Shown piece after piece: positions 31,926-41,421 of a stretch of 64,000 nucleotides of DNA. The notes under the pieces are model-generated. The model had not been told where the DNA came from, did not search any database, and saw nothing but the letters and a program-made list of their open reading frames with translations. The stretch comes from Streptomyces albireticuli (lineage in GTDB: Bacteria > Actinomycetota > Actinomycetes > Streptomycetales > Streptomycetaceae): positions 620,001 through 684,000 of the forward strand of contig NZ_JAJQQS010000003.1 of assembly GCF_021228125.1 (NCBI RefSeq). The letters run 5' to 3'. Made by a program: the position numbers and the translations under genes. Numbering within the stretch: the stretch's first letter is position 1; each line of letters opens with the position of its first letter.

Positions 31926-34136
31926 TCAGCCGCCGCCCCCACCCCCCACCCCCTCCCGGGCCACCTCCACCACCCACCCCGCGTCATGCGCCACCCCCGT
32001 CAGCCAAGCCTCCGTGTCCGCGATCAGCAGCACCGCCGCCGCGTCCACCTCCCCCACCCCCTCCACCGCGTAGCGCAACGCCTCCGACTCCGCCGCCGGA
32101 TACCGGCCGGGCGGCTCACCGGACCCGGGCGCACGCGCCGAGGCGCCCGCCGAGCGGACGACGTCCGCGGCGCGCAGGCAGTCGGCCGTCACCCGCTCGG
32201 CCAGGTCCGCCAGCAGGGCGGTCGCCTCCGGTGGCAGCGGTGGGCCGCCGCCGTCCCGGCGGGCCGTGATCAGCAGTTCGCCGCCGCTGACGGTGTGATG
32301 GCCGGGCTGCATGGCGGTCTCCCAGGACGGGCTCGTCGCCTCCCGCCCCGCGCGCTCCGTCCGGTACTGGGTATGGGCGGCCTGGGCCAGCCGCATCGCC
32401 GTACGGGCCGGCCGCAGCGGATCCGTACCCCGGTCGTGCTCGAGGCCGTGGCACAGCCGGAACGTCACCGCCCCGCACGCCTCCGCGCCCCGGGACATGA
32501 AGTCCACGACGGAGCGCCGCAGCTCGCCCCCCGCGCCCCGGGGCCAGGCCAGCAGGCTCGCCGCCGCGCCGAGGGAGCCGCCGATCACGACGTCCATGAG
32601 CCGCACGGCGGGCAGGTGCCGGTCCGGGGGCAGGATCTGGACGAAGAGCAGCACGAGGACGAGCGTCAGCGTCGCCTGCGTCCAGGCGGAGCCCAGCACG
32701 GGTCCCACGGCGAAGCCCACCAGGAACACCACGGGCGCGGCGGCGATGTAGAAGGCGGGCGTGTCACCGACCACGACGAGCAGCAGCGTCGAGACCACGG
32801 CGGCGACGGCCACGCCCAGGAACGCGGGCGGCAGGGCGCCCCGGGTGTCCGCGGCCGAGGTCCGCATCAGGCTGAGGACCGCGAGCAGCACCCAGAAACC
32901 GTGCGGCAGTTCCAGTGCCCCGACGATCAGCCGCGCGCCGGCCAGGGCGAAGGCGAGCCGGAGGGCGTTCTGGAGGAGGACCGAACGCGGCGTCAGGTGC
33001 AGGGCCAGCCGCCGCCACCACCGGCCCGGGGCACTCGTCGTGGCGTACGCGAACGGGCCGCCGGGCCGCCGCCACCGGTCGTCGAGAGGCGCCCCGAACG
33101 CGATCCGGGCGCCCTCGCCCGCCAGCACCGCGCCCGCGGCCGCCGCCTGGACGACCGAGTCCTGCCGCAGCCGCACGGCCGAGACCCCGGACAGCCGCCG
33201 CGCCCGTTCGGCGCGGAAGGCGCCCACGGCCGTGGACAGGGTGTCGTCGCGCGGCCCCGGGGACCCCGAGCGCAGGACCCGACCGGCATTCCGCAATGCC
33301 GCCGCGGTGTGCTCCAGCAGCCGGGCGCCGCCGGGGTCCGGCCCCCGCGCGCCGGCCACCAGCCGGTCCAGCTGCGCGCGGACGTGCCGGACGGCGGCGC
33401 GGGCGTCGTAGCAGGCCCGGTCCCGCAGCGAGGCGGACGTGGGCCGCTCCGCCGGTGCCACCCGGGACAGCAGAGTCGCCCGGAGCGCCCGGCCGGCCTC
33501 CTCCTCGCACCGCCGCGCCCCGGCCCGGTCTGTGCCGTCGCCCGCGCCGGCCATCAGCCGTCCGGTGGCGGCGCAGTAGCCGGCCACGGCGTCCACCGCG
33601 TCGGCGAGCAGGACCCGGTACGGGACCGGTCGTTCCGTACGCCACAGGAGCCGGTCCACCAGGGCGGTGAGCAGGATCCCGACGGTGAGGCCGCCGAGGC
33701 GCTCGCCCAGCGTCCCGGGGGCGTAGGGCGGGAAGCAAGGGAGCAGGTAGTACAGCTGGAAGGCGGTGGCCAGCCCGCCCAGGCGGGGGCCGCCGACCCC
33801 CAGGAACGAGGCGGTGAAGCCCACCACGAACATGCCGCAGGCGGCGCTCCAGGAGTGCCCGGCGAGCAGGGTGCCGGCCGTGACCAGCGCCCAGCCGGCC
33901 GGCAGCACGGCGAGGAACGTACGGGTCCGCTCCGGTGCCGCGCCCGGCACCTGGGCGAACAGGCACAGGGGCAGTGCGCCGAACAGGGCGTAGAGGGCCA
34001 TGTCGGGCGCGTCGAAGCCGTACCGCAGGACGTAGAAGCCGGTGAGCCCGGCGAGCGTGGCCCAGACGGCGCTCCGGAGGTGCTCGGCGCCCTGCTCCTG
34101 CCGCAACAGCCACCGGACCGGCCCGTTCACACCCAC
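31926..34136 (-). CDS. FUSC-family membrane protein (aromatic-acid exporter-like)
   Basis: The protein has 736 residues. Two membrane bundles (about 22-165 and 390-530) are separated by a soluble helical region, and a soluble C-terminal domain follows. This is the architecture of FUSC and AaeB-like exporters. LRSAVWATLAGLTGFYVLRY opens the first bundle; HGFWVLLAVLSLMRTSAADT and DVVIGGSLGAAASLLAWPRG mark the second. The family exports aromatic carboxylic acids or similar compounds. The start is a GTG (34136, with another at 34130); CGGAAG lies about 8 nt upstream. The protein ends in six glycines. It is not coupled to neighbours. The 34137-34294 gap holds only a possible TAGGGT -10. Confidence 0.85.
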   Translation of the reverse strand: MGVNGPVRWLLRQEQGAEHLRSAVWATLAGLTGFYVLRYGFDAPDMALYALFGALPLCLFAQVPGAAPERTRTFLAVLPAGWALVTAGTLLAGHSWSAACGMFVVGFTASFLGVGGPRLGGLATAFQLYYLLPCFPPYAPGTLGERLGGLTVGILLTALVDRLLWRTERPVPYRVLLADAVDAVAGYCAATGRLMAGAGDGTDRAGARRCEEEAGRALRATLLSRVAPAERPTSASLRDRACYDARAAVRHVRAQLDRLVAGARGPDPGGARLLEHTAAALRNAGRVLRSGSPGPRDDTLSTAVGAFRAERARRLSGVSAVRLRQDSVVQAAAAGAVLAGEGARIAFGAPLDDRWRRPGGPFAYATTSAPGRWWRRLALHLTPRSVLLQNALRLAFALAGARLIVGALELPHGFWVLLAVLSLMRTSAADTRGALPPAFLGVAVAAVVSTLLLVVVGDTPAFYIAAAPVVFLVGFAVGPVLGSAWTQATLTLVLVLLFVQILPPDRHLPAVRLMDVVIGGSLGAAASLLAWPRGAGGELRRSVVDFMSRGAEACGAVTFRLCHGLEHDRGTDPLRPARTAMRLAQAAHTQYRTERAGREATSPSWETAMQPGHHTVSGGELLITARRDGGGPPLPPEATALLADLAERVTADCLRAADVVRSAGASARAPGSGEPPGRYPAAESEALRYAVEGVGEVDAAAVLLIADTEAWLTGVAHDAGWVVEVAREGVGGGGGG

Positions 34137-34294
34137 GACGGCTTCCGGTCCGTTCCGGTCGCCCGCGTCGCCGGGGCGCCGGGCGGGCGCCGCCCGGCAC
34201 GGGCGGCGGGGGGACGGATCACGCTGTCACCCTAGGCGAACGGCCCGCCCCCGCAACCGGGACCGTCGGCGGGCGGACGCGGGCCGGGCGACCG

Positions 34295-34951
34295 TCAGCC
34301 CGCGGCGGCCCGGACGAGCTTCAGGTACCGGTCCCAGTCCCAGTGCGGCCCGGGGTCGGTGTGGTCCGCGCCCGGCACCTCGGAGTGGGCGACGAGGTGC
34401 GTCCGGTCCACCGGGATCGCGTACCGGGCGCAGATGTCCGCCGCCAGCCGGGCCGACGCCGCGTACATCGCGTCCGTGAAGTCGCCCGGCCGGTCCACGT
34501 AGCCCTCGTGCTCGATCCCGACGCTCCGCTCGTTGAACTTCCGGTTCCCGGAGTGGAAGGCCACGTCCAGCTCGCGGACGGTCTGCGCGATGTGCCCGTC
34601 CTTGCGGACGACGTAGTGCGCGGCGGCCTCGTGCAGGGGGTCGCGGAAGACCCGGAGGGCGTCGCCGTAGCTGCCTTCGACGACATGGACGACGATCCGG
34701 TCGACGGTGTAGTCGGCCGGCCGGTCCGCCCACCGCCAGTTCGCCGACGACGCGGCGACCCACTCGGCGCCCGCGTGGTCGAGCGCGCCGTCCGTACGGG
34801 GCCGCTCCCGCCGCGTGGTGCGCCACCACCAGCGCTTGAGTTCGTCCTGCCCGGCGTACGCGGCTGCGGTCAGGGTCGCGGTGGTGGCGGCGCCACCTAT
34901 GAGGAGGCGGCGTCTGGTGGGGGTGGGCGGCTGTTCGGGTTCCTGCGGCAT
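34295..34951 (-). CDS. N-acetylmuramoyl-L-alanine amidase (Amidase_2), Tat-exported
   Basis: The protein has 218 residues. The N-terminus carries a twin-arginine signal (TPTRRRLLIGGAATTATLTA). The catalytic domain is Amidase_2/PGRP-like with zinc-ligand histidines in RIVVHVVEGSY and HLVAHSEVPGADHTDPG, plus AAAHYVVRKDGHIAQTV, SVGIEHEGYVDRPGDFTDAM and a C-terminal WDWDRYLKLV. The enzyme cuts the amide bond between muramic acid and the stem peptide in cell-wall peptidoglycan. ATG 34951 begins MPQEPEQPPTPTRRR; the ribosome site is weak. No wall-binding domain follows. Its promoter side faces palindromic element copy 2. Confidence 0.92.
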   Translation of the reverse strand: MPQEPEQPPTPTRRRLLIGGAATTATLTAAAYAGQDELKRWWWRTTRRERPRTDGALDHAGAEWVAASSANWRWADRPADYTVDRIVVHVVEGSYGDALRVFRDPLHEAAAHYVVRKDGHIAQTVRELDVAFHSGNRKFNERSVGIEHEGYVDRPGDFTDAMYAASARLAADICARYAIPVDRTHLVAHSEVPGADHTDPGPHWDWDRYLKLVRAAAG

Positions 34952-35038
34952 GGGTGTCCCTGGGGGTCGCTGTGCGTGCTCCGTCCTGTTGCGGGAACGC
35001 GTGCGGGGGGTTCGGCGGTTCCGGGTGGGGGTGGGGGT

Positions 35039-35290
35039 GCCGCTGCGCGGGGCTTTTCCCCACCCCGCCCCTTCCCGAACCGGGGCTCCGCCCCGGACCC
35101 CGGTCCTCAAACTCCCCCAGCTACCGCTGGGAGGTGCCCCCAGACGGGCTGAAATGTTGCCCGGAACCGGGCAAATTCAGCCCGGCCGGCGTTTGAGGCC
35201 ACCGCGCGGAGCGCGGAAAAGGGGGGCCCGGGGGCTCGCCCCCGGTTACGGGAAGGGGCGGGTAGGGGACAAAGCCCCGCGCAGCGGCAC
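35039..35290. repeat. Palindromic intergenic element, copy 2, with two internal insertions
   Basis: It has the same outer arms as copy 1 (GCTGCGCGGGGCTTTTCCCC on the left, complement ending near 35290) and an inner GACGGGCTGAAAT / TTCAGCCCGGCCGGCGTTTG pair. The left inner arm is interrupted at 35112-35141 by a 30-bp CTCCCCCAG...GTGCCCCC block. The loop contains an extra hairpin TTGCCCGG-AA-CCGGGCAA. Confidence 0.8.
35112..35141. repeat. 30-bp nested palindromic insert, copy A
   Basis: The block starts CTCCCCCAGCTACCGCTGGG and ends AGGTGCCCCC. CCCAGC-TACC-GCTGGG makes a small hairpin. It is identical to 53266-53295 and sits at the same point of the host palindrome. Confidence 0.85.
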
Positions 35291-35313
35291 ACCGCACCCG
35301 CACCCACCCACCC

Positions 35314-36147
35314 TCACCCCACCGCAACCCCCACCAACCGCACCCCCGCGAAAACCCACCGCAACCACAGCACCGACTCCACATCCCAGTACGGCGCCGC
35401 CGCGACCCCACCCGCCACCCGCACCCCGAACCCCTGCGTCGCCGCGATCGCCCGCAGCGTCATGTGGACGCCCGCGTACTCCCGGGCCACCGCCCGCCAG
35501 TCGGGGAAGACGGAGCCGTCGTGGACGAGCGGATAGCGTCCGACGAAGGCCGCCCAGGCGCTCGCGTCGCCGATCTCCAGCACCTCCGCCGCGGGGTCCG
35601 TGACCCGCAGTTCCCAGGTGTGCCAGGGGAGGGGGTGGAGGCTGGAGCCCTGGTCGAGGTACATCCGCCACATGCTCGTACCGCCACCGCCACCGCCACC
35701 GCCACGCCACGCCGTCGAGGTGTAGAGCCCCACGTGGAACGGCTTCGTGCTGGGCGGGACGGGGCCGGCGCCGGGGGCGCGGAACCGCTCCCGGCTCAGG
35801 CCGGGCCGGCGGGAGGGCGCCAGCTCGTGGGGGCCGGTGCCGATCCAGTGCTGGCGGGTCCGCTCCAGGGGGCCCCGGACGATGCCCGGCTCCTCGCGCG
35901 CGAGGTGACGCAGCAGCAGGCACTCCTCGACCGCCGCGTCCGCCTCGTCCGGGTCGACGACGGCCGGGCCCCCGGCCAGGGCCGTCATCTCGGGCTCGGT
36001 CCACAGCGTCATGACCGAGGTGAAGTGGCGCAGCAAGGCACCGGCGTCGGTCCCGGCCCCGGCGGCCGGGGCCGGGGCCGGGACCGACACCGCGTCGAGC
36101 TGTGTCACTCTCCGGCGCAGGATCCGGGCGGCGGGGGTGGGGCGCAC
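35314..36147 (-). CDS. Hypothetical protein with polyglycine run
   Basis: This 277-residue protein has no family that I recognise. The N-terminus is basic, then Ala/Pro-rich. Residues 40-110 look helical (LLRHFTSVMTLWTEPEMTAL, VEECLLLRHLAREEPGIV). A run of eight glycines near residue 153 is encoded by a GGTGGC tandem repeat and may vary in length between strains. The C-terminal part is rich in Trp and hydrophobic residues (WHTWELRVTDPAAEVLEIGD, AAPYWDVESVLWLRWVFAGV). No signal peptide is seen. GTG 36147 has AAGGAG upstream. No operon partner. Confidence 0.7.
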   Translation of the reverse strand: MRPTPAARILRRRVTQLDAVSVPAPAPAAGAGTDAGALLRHFTSVMTLWTEPEMTALAGGPAVVDPDEADAAVEECLLLRHLAREEPGIVRGPLERTRQHWIGTGPHELAPSRRPGLSRERFRAPGAGPVPPSTKPFHVGLYTSTAWRGGGGGGGGTSMWRMYLDQGSSLHPLPWHTWELRVTDPAAEVLEIGDASAWAAFVGRYPLVHDGSVFPDWRAVAREYAGVHMTLRAIAATQGFGVRVAGGVAAAPYWDVESVLWLRWVFAGVRLVGVAVG

Positions 36148-36205
36148 GTCGGGACTCCTTCCCCGGCGGCGCCCCCGCGCAACGTGCCGCCGCTCCGGCG
36201 GCGGG

Positions 36206-36724
36206 TCAGCAGCTGATGGGCACTTCCTGGCCGAAGCCGTTGGCGGAGGCGGTCGGGGGGTTGTAGCCGGGCGGGAAGACGACCTTGAAGTACATCCAGC
36301 CGCGGTAGTTGCCGGGGCTGCACCGCACGGCGGCGTTGTTCTGCGCGGAGGCGGTGTTGTGCTGTGTCCGCAGCGCCGATTGGTTGACGAGCTGTCCGTT
36401 CTTGTACAGGGCCGCCCGTGTGGTGATCTCCTGGACCGGTGCCGTGCACGAGACGGTCACGACGACGTTCACGGTGCCGGGCACATGGGTGGAGTTGTGC
36501 GGGCGCTGGACCTGGCCCGTACACCGGATCACCGCTTGGGCGTCCGCGTCCGAGCCGGATTTCCCGGCCTCCACGCTGCCCCCGGGGTCGTCAGGGGCGT
36601 TCCGGGGCACGGTGGCCGGGGCGGAAGGGTCGGTCGCCGTCCCGCCCGCCGTGGCGGGGGAGGTGCCGCCGAGGAGCGCGAGGACCGCCGCCGCGGCGGC
36701 GACCGTCATCCTCCGTACGCGCAT
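36206..36724 (-). CDS. Small secreted protein
   Basis: The protein has 172 residues. A signal peptide (MRVRRMTVAAAAAVLALLGG, cleavage near ATA-GG) is followed by a Pro/Asp-rich linker and a beta-rich domain of about 110 residues (AVIRCTGQVQRPHNSTHVPG, VNVVVTVSCTAPVQEITTRA, GNYRGWMYFKVVFPPGY). Four cysteines, including the C-terminal residue, could form two disulfides. ATG 36724 has an excellent GAAGGAG site. Similar exported proteins occur in Streptomyces without known function. The gene is monocistronic. Confidence 0.8.
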   Translation of the reverse strand: MRVRRMTVAAAAAVLALLGGTSPATAGGTATDPSAPATVPRNAPDDPGGSVEAGKSGSDADAQAVIRCTGQVQRPHNSTHVPGTVNVVVTVSCTAPVQEITTRAALYKNGQLVNQSALRTQHNTASAQNNAAVRCSPGNYRGWMYFKVVFPPGYNPPTASANGFGQEVPISC

Positions 36725-37226
36725 GTCTTCTCCTTCATGACGTCGTGACGTCAGGGCGTGGTGAACGAATCCATCAAGAAGGAGATCCTACGAAAGGTAA
36801 CCGATTCGCCACTTATAGTGAAATATGTTCGAGTGGGTATTTGGCCACGCCTGCGAAGAGGAGGCGAAGGTCCCCTCTTTCCGGCCTGATGGATCGTTAT
36901 CGGCCACCTCGGTCACTCCTGTCGCGCGAGGCGCGGAACCGAAGCCGTTTCGCAGGGTCTCCGGCTCGGAGTGTCCGAAACACGGGTCATAGCGGCATAA
37001 CGGACATGATCGCCGCCCCCGATCGTCTTCGTCCGCCTCCGGAATCCGGGACGGGCCGCGCGAATCGGCCTCCCATCGATGGCGTGAATGCGACGGTGCC
37101 TTCCCGGCCGCCTCGACCAACATCATTAAGCGCTGATTCACTTGCGCGGCGGGAGCTCCTCGTAGTCCGATCGGGCTATTCCAGGGGCTCCTTCTTGACG
37201 CATGCGCCCAGACGGAAGGGACCGGG
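36725..37226. other. Relatively AT-rich intergenic region upstream of the encapsulin operon
   Basis: About 500 bp without a gene. The part around 36770-36960 is clearly lower in GC than its flanks and includes a CACT-TAT-AGTG palindrome near 36812 and several TATA-like hexamers. It probably holds the promoters of the minus-strand secreted protein and of the encapsulin operon. I could not assign a specific factor. Confidence 0.5.
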
Positions 37227-38654
37227 ATGTCGACCGCAGCGCACCGGCAGCAGCCGGAGCAGCCCGCAGAGCACACGGGCAGGGGACAGCTCAGCCTGGG
37301 GATCGCCGCCGCACGGAACCTGGCGACCACCACCAAGAGCGTCCCGCAGATGCAGGGCATCAGCTCCCGCTGGCTGCTGCGCGCGCTGCCCTGGCTGGAG
37401 GTGAAGGGCGGCGCCTACCGGGTCAACCGCCGTCTGACGTACGAGGTCGGCGACGGCCGGATCACCTTCGTCCAGGAAGGCGCCTCCGTCCGGGTCGTCC
37501 CCGCGGAGCTCGGGGAACTGCCGCTGCTGCGCGGCTTCCACGACGACGCGACCCTGCGCGCGCTGGCCGAACGGTGCCGGCAGCGTGAGTACGAACCCGG
37601 CCAGGTGATCGCCGAGCAGGGCGGATCCGTCGACCACGTCTACCTGATCGCGCGCGGCAAGGTGGAGAAGGTCGGCACCGGCAAGTACGGCGACGAGACC
37701 CGGCGCGGTGTCCTGGCCGACGGCGCCTTCTTCGGCGAGCGGGCCGTGGCCGAGGAACCCGGCGAGTGGGAGTTCACGGCGCGCGCCATGACGGCGTGCA
37801 CCGTCCTGGCCCTGCCCCGGACCGCCTACGAGGAGGTGGCGGCCCGCGACGAGCGGCTGCGCGCCCACGTCCGGGAGCGCCGGGCCGACGAGGCGCGGCC
37901 GCGGAACAAGAAGGGCGAGGCGAACATCGCCCTCGCCTCCGGCCACACCGGCGAGCCCGTACTGCCCGGCACCTTCGTCGACTACGAACTCGCCCCCCGC
38001 GAGTACGAACTGAGCGTGGCCCAGACGGTCCTCCGCGTGCACACCAGGGTCGCCGACCTCTACAACGAGCCGATGGACCAGGTCGAGCAGCAGCTGCGGC
38101 TGACCATCGAGGCGCTGCGCGAGCGCCAGGAGTCCGAGCTCGTCAACAACCCCGAGTTCGGCCTGCTGCACAACGCCGACCACAGCCAGCGCATCTCCAC
38201 CCACTCCGGCCCGCCCACCCCCGACGACATGGACGAGCTGCTGAGCATGCGGCGAGGGACCCGGGCCTTCTTCGCCCACCCCCGGGCCATCTCCGCCCTC
38301 GCCCGCGAGTGCAACAAGCGCGGCCTCAACTTCGACAGCGCCGACGTCGACGGCCACCCCGTGCCCGCCTGGCGCGGCGTCCCCATCCTGCCCTGCGGCA
38401 AGATCCCCGTCTCGGAGGCGGGCACGTCCGCCATCCTCGCCATGCGTATGGGCGAGGACCAGCAGGGCGTGGTCGGCCTGCGGCAGACCGGGATCCCCGA
38501 CGAGTACGAGCCCGGCCTGAACGTGCGGTTCATGGGCATCAGCGACCAGGCCCACATCTCCTACCTGGTCAGCACCTACTATTCGGCAGCGGTTCTCGTG
38601 CCCGACGCGCTCGGCGTCCTCGAGAACGTCGAGGTCTTCCACACCCCGTCCTGA
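37227..38654 (+). CDS. eshA: Family 2B encapsulin shell protein with cyclic-nucleotide-binding domain (EshA-like)
   Basis: The protein has 475 residues. The N-terminal arm ([20 protein letters not shown], then [20 protein letters not shown]) and the C-terminal two thirds ([60 protein letters not shown]) form the HK97-like shell fold of family 2 encapsulins. A cNMP-binding domain is inserted at about residues 95-205 ([54 protein letters not shown]). Such proteins assemble nanocompartments and load terpene cyclases. The next gene is exactly such a cyclase, 35 bp downstream. ATG 37227 has GGAAGGGA upstream. Streptomyces griseus EshA was first studied for aerial growth and antibiotic production. 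Confidence 0.92.
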   Translation: MSTAAHRQQPEQPAEHTGRGQLSLGIAAARNLATTTKSVPQMQGISSRWLLRALPWLEVKGGAYRVNRRLTYEVGDGRITFVQEGASVRVVPAELGELPLLRGFHDDATLRALAERCRQREYEPGQVIAEQGGSVDHVYLIARGKVEKVGTGKYGDETRRGVLADGAFFGERAVAEEPGEWEFTARAMTACTVLALPRTAYEEVAARDERLRAHVRERRADEARPRNKKGEANIALASGHTGEPVLPGTFVDYELAPREYELSVAQTVLRVHTRVADLYNEPMDQVEQQLRLTIEALRERQESELVNNPEFGLLHNADHSQRISTHSGPPTPDDMDELLSMRRGTRAFFAHPRAISALARECNKRGLNFDSADVDGHPVPAWRGVPILPCGKIPVSEAGTSAILAMRMGEDQQGVVGLRQTGIPDEYEPGLNVRFMGISDQAHISYLVSTYYSAAVLVPDALGVLENVEVFHTPS

Positions 38655-38689
38655 CGGGCACGACCCTCCTGGAGTGGAGAGAAGAACCT

Positions 38690-39925
38690 GTGTCACTGCT
38701 GTCCCGGATCACCGCGCCCACGGCCCCTCACGACGTGGCGCGGCTCGTGGCCACGCTGCTCGCCCACCGGCAGGGCGCCCGCCCCTCCGCACCGGCGACG
38801 CTGCCCGGCACCGCCGCCCGCCGGGCGGGCGGCGCCCTGCCCACCGGGCCCACGGGCCTGGGCACCTCGGCCGCCCGCCTCGCGGCGCGCAAGGCGGCCC
38901 GCGAGGCGGCCGGGCCGGGGGGAGGGCCGGCCGGTGACGCTCCGTCCGCGCCGGCGGAGCGCGGCTCCGGCGTCCCCCCGCTCTACTGCCCGCCCGCGCT
39001 CCGGGACGACCCGGTGCTCGCCCAGGAGGTCAACGACCGCCTGGTGGGCTGGGCCGAAGAGACCGGCATCTACGCCGGGCGCCTCGACCGCGTCCGCGCG
39101 GCCGACTTCGGGCGCCTGATGATGCTGGCCCACCCCGACAGCGACGACCCCGACCGCCTGCTGGCGGCCGGGAAGTGCGCCCTGGCGGAATGGGCCACGG
39201 ACGACTACTACTGCGACGACGAGACCGCCGGCTCCCGGACCGAACTCCTCGGCTCCCAGCTCGGTCTCGCCTACACGGCCGTCGACCCCGCGGGCCTCCC
39301 CGTCCGCTACGCGCCCGCCCTGGAGAAGGAGATGCGTGACGACCCCGTACGGGTCGCCCTGCGCTCGGCCCTCGCCCACCTGGCGCGGTACGCGGAGCCG
39401 TCCCAGGTGAACCGGCTGCGGCACGAGATCGCCGTCCTCTTCGTCGGCTACGGCCAGGAGGGCTCCTGGCGGGCCCGGGGCCATATGCCCAGCGTCCACG
39501 AGTACCTGGCCCACCGCCAGATCAACAGCTTCCTCCCCTGCATCGCCCTGGCCGACGCGGTCGGCGGCTACGCCCTCGGCGCCACCGAGTACGCCGACCC
39601 GCGCGTACGGCGCGCCGTGACGACGGCCGCCACCGCCGCCACCCTCGTCAACGACCTGTACTCGATGACGAAGGAACACGACTCCTCGGACGTGGAGTTC
39701 AACCTGCCCCTCGTCGTCGCCGAGGAGGAACGGTGCTCGCCGCGCGAGGCCGTCGAGCGGAGCGCGGAGATCCACGACGAGCTGGTCCACGCCTTCGAGA
39801 CGCAGGCCGCGGCCCTCGCCCTCACCGGGTCGCCCCAGCTGCGCCGGTTCCTCGCGGGCGTGTGGGCCTGGCTCGGCGGCAACCGCGAATGGCACAGCGG
39901 CAGCTCCCGCTACAACGGCGCCTGA
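38690..39925 (+). CDS. tpc: 2-Methylisoborneol synthase, encapsulin cargo
   Basis: This 411-residue class I terpene cyclase converts 2-methylgeranyl diphosphate to the earthy odorant 2-methylisoborneol. The metal-binding motifs are DDYYCDDE near residue 170 and NDLYSMTKE near 320. The first 100 residues are Ala/Pro/Gly-rich and disordered (ALPTGPTGLGTSAARLAARK); in family 2B systems this tail directs packaging into the shell. GTG 38690 has GGAGAGAAG upstream and starts VSLLSRITAPTAPHD. The encapsulin gene upstream and the methyltransferase downstream form the standard three-gene locus. Confidence 0.93.
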   Translation: MSLLSRITAPTAPHDVARLVATLLAHRQGARPSAPATLPGTAARRAGGALPTGPTGLGTSAARLAARKAAREAAGPGGGPAGDAPSAPAERGSGVPPLYCPPALRDDPVLAQEVNDRLVGWAEETGIYAGRLDRVRAADFGRLMMLAHPDSDDPDRLLAAGKCALAEWATDDYYCDDETAGSRTELLGSQLGLAYTAVDPAGLPVRYAPALEKEMRDDPVRVALRSALAHLARYAEPSQVNRLRHEIAVLFVGYGQEGSWRARGHMPSVHEYLAHRQINSFLPCIALADAVGGYALGATEYADPRVRRAVTTAATAATLVNDLYSMTKEHDSSDVEFNLPLVVAEEERCSPREAVERSAEIHDELVHAFETQAAALALTGSPQLRRFLAGVWAWLGGNREWHSGSSRYNGA

Positions 39926-39981
39926 GCCCACGCCCCTCTTCGTCACCGCACACATTTTTTCGCATGTTCAAGGAGCAACCC

Positions 39982-40836
39982 ATGACGACCACGCCCGCCC
40001 CCGGCGTCCTGCGCACCGCCTACCAGAAGTCCGTCGCGGAGTACTGGAACAACGAGAAGGACCCGGTCAACCTCCGCCTGGGCGACGTCGACGGCCTTTA
40101 CCACCACCACTACGGGCTCGGCGACTACGACGCCTCCGTCCTGGAGGGCCCGGAGGAGACCCGGGACGCGCGCATCATCGAGGAACTGCACCGCCTGGAG
40201 TCGGCCCAGGCCGACGTCCTCCTCGACCACCTCGGCCCCATCGCCCCCGACCAGCGCGTCCTGGACGCCGGCTGCGGCCGCGGCGGCACCAGCATCATGG
40301 CCAACGCCCGCTTCGGCTGCCGCGCCGACGGCGTCTCCATCTCGCAGACCCAGGTCGACTTCGCCAACGACCAGGCCCGCAAGCGCGGCGTGGACGACAA
40401 GGTCCGCTACCACTTCGCCAACATGCTGGACACCGGCCTGCCCACCGGCGCCTTCCAGGGCATCTGGAACAACGAGTCCACCATGTACGTGGACCTGAAC
40501 GAGCTCTTCGCCGAGCACGCCCGCCAGCTCGCCTACGGCGGCCGCTACGTCACCATCACCGGCTGCTCCAACGATGTGACGGGCCTGCGTTCCAAGGCCG
40601 TCAGCCGGATCGACGAGCACTACACGTGCAACATCCACCCGCGCAGCGCCTACTTCAAGGCCATGGCCGCCAACGGCCTCGTGCCCATCAACGTCGTCGA
40701 CCTCACGGCCGACACCATCCCGTACTGGGAGCTGCGCGCCCGGTCCTCCCTGGCCACCGGCGTCGAGGACCCCTTCCTCACCGCGTACAAGGAGGGCAGC
40801 TTCCACTACCTCCTCATCGCCGCCGACCGCATCTGA
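39982..40836 (+). CDS. gppmt: Geranyl diphosphate 2-C-methyltransferase
   Basis: This 284-residue SAM-dependent methyltransferase methylates C2 of geranyl diphosphate, the first step of 2-methylisoborneol formation. The SAM motif I is VLDAGCGRGGTSIMAN near residue 90. The start of the mature fold, YQKSVAEYWNNEKDPVNLRL, and YHHHYGLGDYD match the family. ATG 39982 is preferred over an in-frame ATG 18 nt upstream because AAGGAGC lies between them. It follows the synthase by 56 bp and ends the three-gene unit, closed by a hairpin at 40865-40890. Confidence 0.94.
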   Translation: MTTTPAPGVLRTAYQKSVAEYWNNEKDPVNLRLGDVDGLYHHHYGLGDYDASVLEGPEETRDARIIEELHRLESAQADVLLDHLGPIAPDQRVLDAGCGRGGTSIMANARFGCRADGVSISQTQVDFANDQARKRGVDDKVRYHFANMLDTGLPTGAFQGIWNNESTMYVDLNELFAEHARQLAYGGRYVTITGCSNDVTGLRSKAVSRIDEHYTCNIHPRSAYFKAMAANGLVPINVVDLTADTIPYWELRARSSLATGVEDPFLTAYKEGSFHYLLIAADRI

Positions 40837-40864
40837 GCGGATCGATCCGAGCGGCTCGAGCGTG

Positions 40865-40890
40865 ACCGCCCACCCGCCGGGGTGGGCGGT
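40865..40890. terminator. Terminator hairpin after the 2-methylisoborneol locus
   Basis: ACCGCCCACCC and GGGTGGGCGGT form an 11-bp perfect stem with a GCCG loop, 28 bp after the methyltransferase stop. The convergent secreted-protein gene ends 19 bp away. Confidence 0.7.
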
Positions 40891-40908
40891 TCCGGCGGTT
40901 CCGCCCGG

Positions 40909-41421
40909 CTACCCGGGCAGCGTGCCGGACGTGGTGGGAACCGCTCCGGCCACCAGGGCGGGGATCCTCGCCAGGATCTCCTTGAGGTCCGCGACGACGC
41001 CGTCCACTTCGGTGGACGCCGCCGTGCCCGTCTTCGTCACGTCATCGATGATCCTCGTGACGTCCTTGTTCAGCTCGTCCAGCAGCTGCTTGACCTCCGG
41101 GAGGGGGTCCGGCGCCATGGGCGCGGCCTTGGGCCGGGCCGTGGCGTCGTCCAGCAGCCGGCCGGCCGGCCGGTCGAGCTGCCGCCGAAGGCTTCTGAGC
41201 GTCGCCGTGTCGGGGGACGCGGACCGCGCTTCCCGGGTGATGCGGGAGACCAGAGTCCGTATCTCGTCCAGCGCGCCGGGCACCTCGTTCCGCTGGGCGG
41301 CGGCCCGTGTCCCGTGTGCCGCCGTCCGCGCCTCGGCCGGGGCGGAGCTCGCCGCGCCCAGGGCGAGCGAGCCGCAGGCCGCGGCGGTGACGGCGGTGGT
41401 GAGCCAGGTGGCGGTGCGCAT
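40909..41421 (-). CDS. Secreted helical hypothetical protein
   Basis: The protein has 170 residues. A signal peptide (MRTATWLTTAVTAAACGSLA, cleavage near AEA-RT or ASS-AP) precedes a mature region that is almost all helical: ALDEIRTLVSRITREARSAS, LRSLRRQLDRPAGRLLDDAT, LLDELNKDVTRIIDDVTKTG. No enzyme motif is seen. ATG 41421 has GGAAGGG 9 nt upstream. I do not recognise the family. The 41422-41752 stretch upstream contains no gene I can support. Confidence 0.75.
   Translation of the reverse strand: MRTATWLTTAVTAAACGSLALGAASSAPAEARTAAHGTRAAAQRNEVPGALDEIRTLVSRITREARSASPDTATLRSLRRQLDRPAGRLLDDATARPKAAPMAPDPLPEVKQLLDELNKDVTRIIDDVTKTGTAASTEVDGVVADLKEILARIPALVAGAVPTTSGTLPG

Noticed and set aside
34156..34295. 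Distant inverted match CGGTCGCCCGCG / CGGGCGACCG
   Set aside because: Arms are about 120 bp apart and imperfect; likely chance in 75% GC DNA.
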